Translations under genes and position numbers: made by a program
Source of the DNA: JBDKGH01 sp039798265
Lineage (GTDB): Bacteria; Bacteroidota; Bacteroidia; Flavobacteriales_D; Sanyastnellaceae
Assembly (NCBI GenBank): GCA_039798265.1
Contig: JBDKGH010000046.1
Coordinates: forward strand, 1-7,921
Direction: 5' to 3'
DNA length: 7,921 bases
The notes under the pieces: generated by a model
The model's database searches: none
What the model saw: the letters and a program-made list of their open reading frames with translations, nothing else
What the model was told of the DNA's origin: nothing
Shown here: piece after piece, positions 6,774 through 7,921 of the stretch
How the letters are laid out: each line of letters opens with the position of its first letter
How positions within the stretch are numbered: the stretch's first letter is position 1

Positions 6774-7822
6774 AAAAGATTCTTTGGTTAGTGGCCGCGA
6801 TGGCATTTGTATTTACTTCATGCAAGCCGGAAGAAGAGGAAGAAACAGATTCAACGAGTGATTACTCTTCGGGAGCTTACATCGTGAATGAAGGTGCCTT
6901 TGGAAATAACAACGCCTCCATTACGTGGGTAGGAAGAACAGGTGAAGTGCTTGCTGATCCTTTTACGGAGGTCAATGGCGCAGTAATCGGAGATGTGTTG
7001 ATGGATGTTGTATTTAAAGGTGATCGTGGTTATGCGGTGCTCAACAATTCTCAAAAGGTGATCGAGTTCAATGCAAAAACCTTTGCCTTCACCCGATCAT
7101 TTGACGGATTTACATATCCCCGCAATATGATTATTGGATCAGATGGTTATGGTTATTTGACCAACGGAAGTATGGCAGGTACGGTAGAAAAAATTGATTT
7201 AACCACGGGCACTGTAGTGGGTTCCGTAGCTGTGGGCAATGGTCCGGAAAGCATGGTGGAGTATGATGGTAAGCTATTCGTTTGCAATACCGGCGGGTGG
7301 GATTTTGATAATAAAATTTCGATCATCAACTTGAATACATTCACGTTAATCACGGACATCTTCGTAGGAGATCGCCCGAGCGATATCGCAGTAGATGCGA
7401 ATGGCCATTTGTGGGTATTGAATGCAGGAGCGATTTTTTATGATGCGGACTGGAATGTGATCGATGAAACACAAGCTTCTCTTACGCAGATTAGCCCGAG
7501 TTCTTTCGGCGTATTAGGAACGTTATCCATTGGTGTGTTAGGAGATCATCCAGTGAATCTGGAGATTTCTCCTAATGGTCAAACCATTTATATCGATAAC
7601 CATGGTATTTGGAAAACCCCAATTGATGGAGGAGTATTTACCGAAGTGGTTGCCGAAAGTGGTTATGGATTTTCGGTGAATCCGTATGATGGACAATTGT
7701 GGGTATGTGGGGAAGCGGATTTTGTGAGCAACAGCACCATTAAACGTTATAATCCATCTGGTGCATTGATTAAAACATATACGGGGGGAATTGGGTCTCG
7801 AAAAATTGTGTTTAAAAATTGA
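6770..7822 (+). CDS. Surface lipoprotein beta-propeller, YncE/DUF5074-type, probable BtuG-like cobalamin-binding protein
   Basis: The product is 350 residues. A lipoprotein signal ends in FTSC, with lipidated Cys18, followed at once by KPEEEEETD. A run of acidic residues just after the cysteine resembles the lipoprotein export signal that sends Bacteroidota lipoproteins to the cell surface. The mature part (about 35-348) consists of repeated beta-propeller blades, for example VVFKGDRGYAVLNN (80-93), NGPESMVEYDGKLFVCNTG (157-175), RPSDIAVDANGHLWVLNAG (202-220) and YGFSVNPYDGQLWVCG (299-314), as in YncE-like seven-bladed propellers. The start overlaps the receptor's stop by ATGA and has no Shine-Dalgarno sequence, so translation is probably coupled and both genes sit under the riboswitch. 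In gut Bacteroides, BtuG is a propeller lipoprotein that captures B12 with very high affinity and sits on BtuB; this gene is a good candidate for the same role. Sequence alone cannot prove orthology, and generic YncE-like propellers are the alternative. Confidence 0.88.
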   Translation: MKKILWLVAAMAFVFTSCKPEEEEETDSTSDYSSGAYIVNEGAFGNNNASITWVGRTGEVLADPFTEVNGAVIGDVLMDVVFKGDRGYAVLNNSQKVIEFNAKTFAFTRSFDGFTYPRNMIIGSDGYGYLTNGSMAGTVEKIDLTTGTVVGSVAVGNGPESMVEYDGKLFVCNTGGWDFDNKISIINLNTFTLITDIFVGDRPSDIAVDANGHLWVLNAGAIFYDADWNVIDETQASLTQISPSSFGVLGTLSIGVLGDHPVNLEISPNGQTIYIDNHGIWKTPIDGGVFTEVVAESGYGFSVNPYDGQLWVCGEADFVSNSTIKRYNPSGALIKTYTGGIGSRKIVFKN

Positions 7823-7845
7823 TTCTGGGGGATTCGCCCGTAAAC

Positions 7846-7871
7846 ATGTGATTTTCGAATAACGATCACAT
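7846..7871. repeat. Inverted repeat after the propeller gene, possible transcript-end hairpin
   Basis: ATGTGAT (7846-7852) and ATCACAT (7865-7871) are perfect 7-base complements with a 12-base loop, starting 23 bases after the stop at 7822. The stem is AT-rich and no T-run follows, so it does not meet the standard for an intrinsic terminator; it could be an RNA 3' stabilising hairpin or an operator. The remainder of 7823-7921 shows no recognisable gene. Confidence 0.3.
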
Positions 7872-7921
7872 CGAATATGATGATGCGTATTTATGGGAGT
7901 GATTATATGATAGCGCATATA

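Noticed and set aside
7538..7918. A 126-codon minus-strand frame at the right end
   Set aside because: Antisense to the propeller gene, with low-complexity composition and no recognisable domain.
7877..7921. ATG ATG ATG followed by 12 open codons to the window edge, a possible next gene of the B12 operon
   Set aside because: Fifteen codons without a signal peptide, ribosome binding site or TAnnTTTG box are not enough to support a gene; the sequence past 7921 would decide.

Overview
The window looks like chromosomal DNA from a member of the Bacteroidota, probably a free-living, moderate-GC lineage near the Flavobacteriales; the genus cannot be told from this sequence. The evidence is a SusC-like style of TonB receptor, lipoproteins with short lipoboxes, a GH92 mannosidase of the type common in this phylum, a class III aminotransferase that reads like the Bacteroidota branch, and perfect copies of the phylum's -7 promoter element TAnnTTTG in front of genes that lack Shine-Dalgarno sequences.

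Two gene sets diverge from a 291-base intergenic region (4476-4766). On the minus strand, leftward, are a small secreted Spy/CpxP-like coiled-coil protein (4475-4062), a large lipoprotein alpha-mannosidase of family GH92 with C-terminal accessory domains (4004-1188), and a class III PLP aminotransferase (1178 to beyond base 1, almost complete). On the plus strand are a cobalamin riboswitch (about 4551-4757), a BtuB-like TonB-dependent outer-membrane receptor (4767-6773), and a lipoprotein beta-propeller of the YncE/DUF5074/BtuG type (6770-7822) that overlaps the receptor by ATGA. A 7-bp inverted repeat lies in the 99 bases after the propeller gene.

The plus-strand pair makes functional sense as a vitamin B12 capture unit: a surface lipoprotein binds corrinoid and hands it to the TonB-driven channel beneath, and the riboswitch lowers translation when B12 is plentiful. 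The riboswitch can be drawn in detail, including a predicted kissing loop between L5 (CCCG, 4615-4618) and the loop of a hairpin (CGGG, 4745-4748) that ends two bases before the AAGGA ribosome binding site.

The least ordinary pattern is on the minus strand. All three genes carry a perfect TAnnTTTG box 4 or 5 bases before the ATG and have no Shine-Dalgarno sequence, which suggests each can be made from a leaderless mRNA. The box before the aminotransferase begins inside the GH92 stop codon. I see no mobile elements, tRNA or rRNA genes, or CRISPR arrays.
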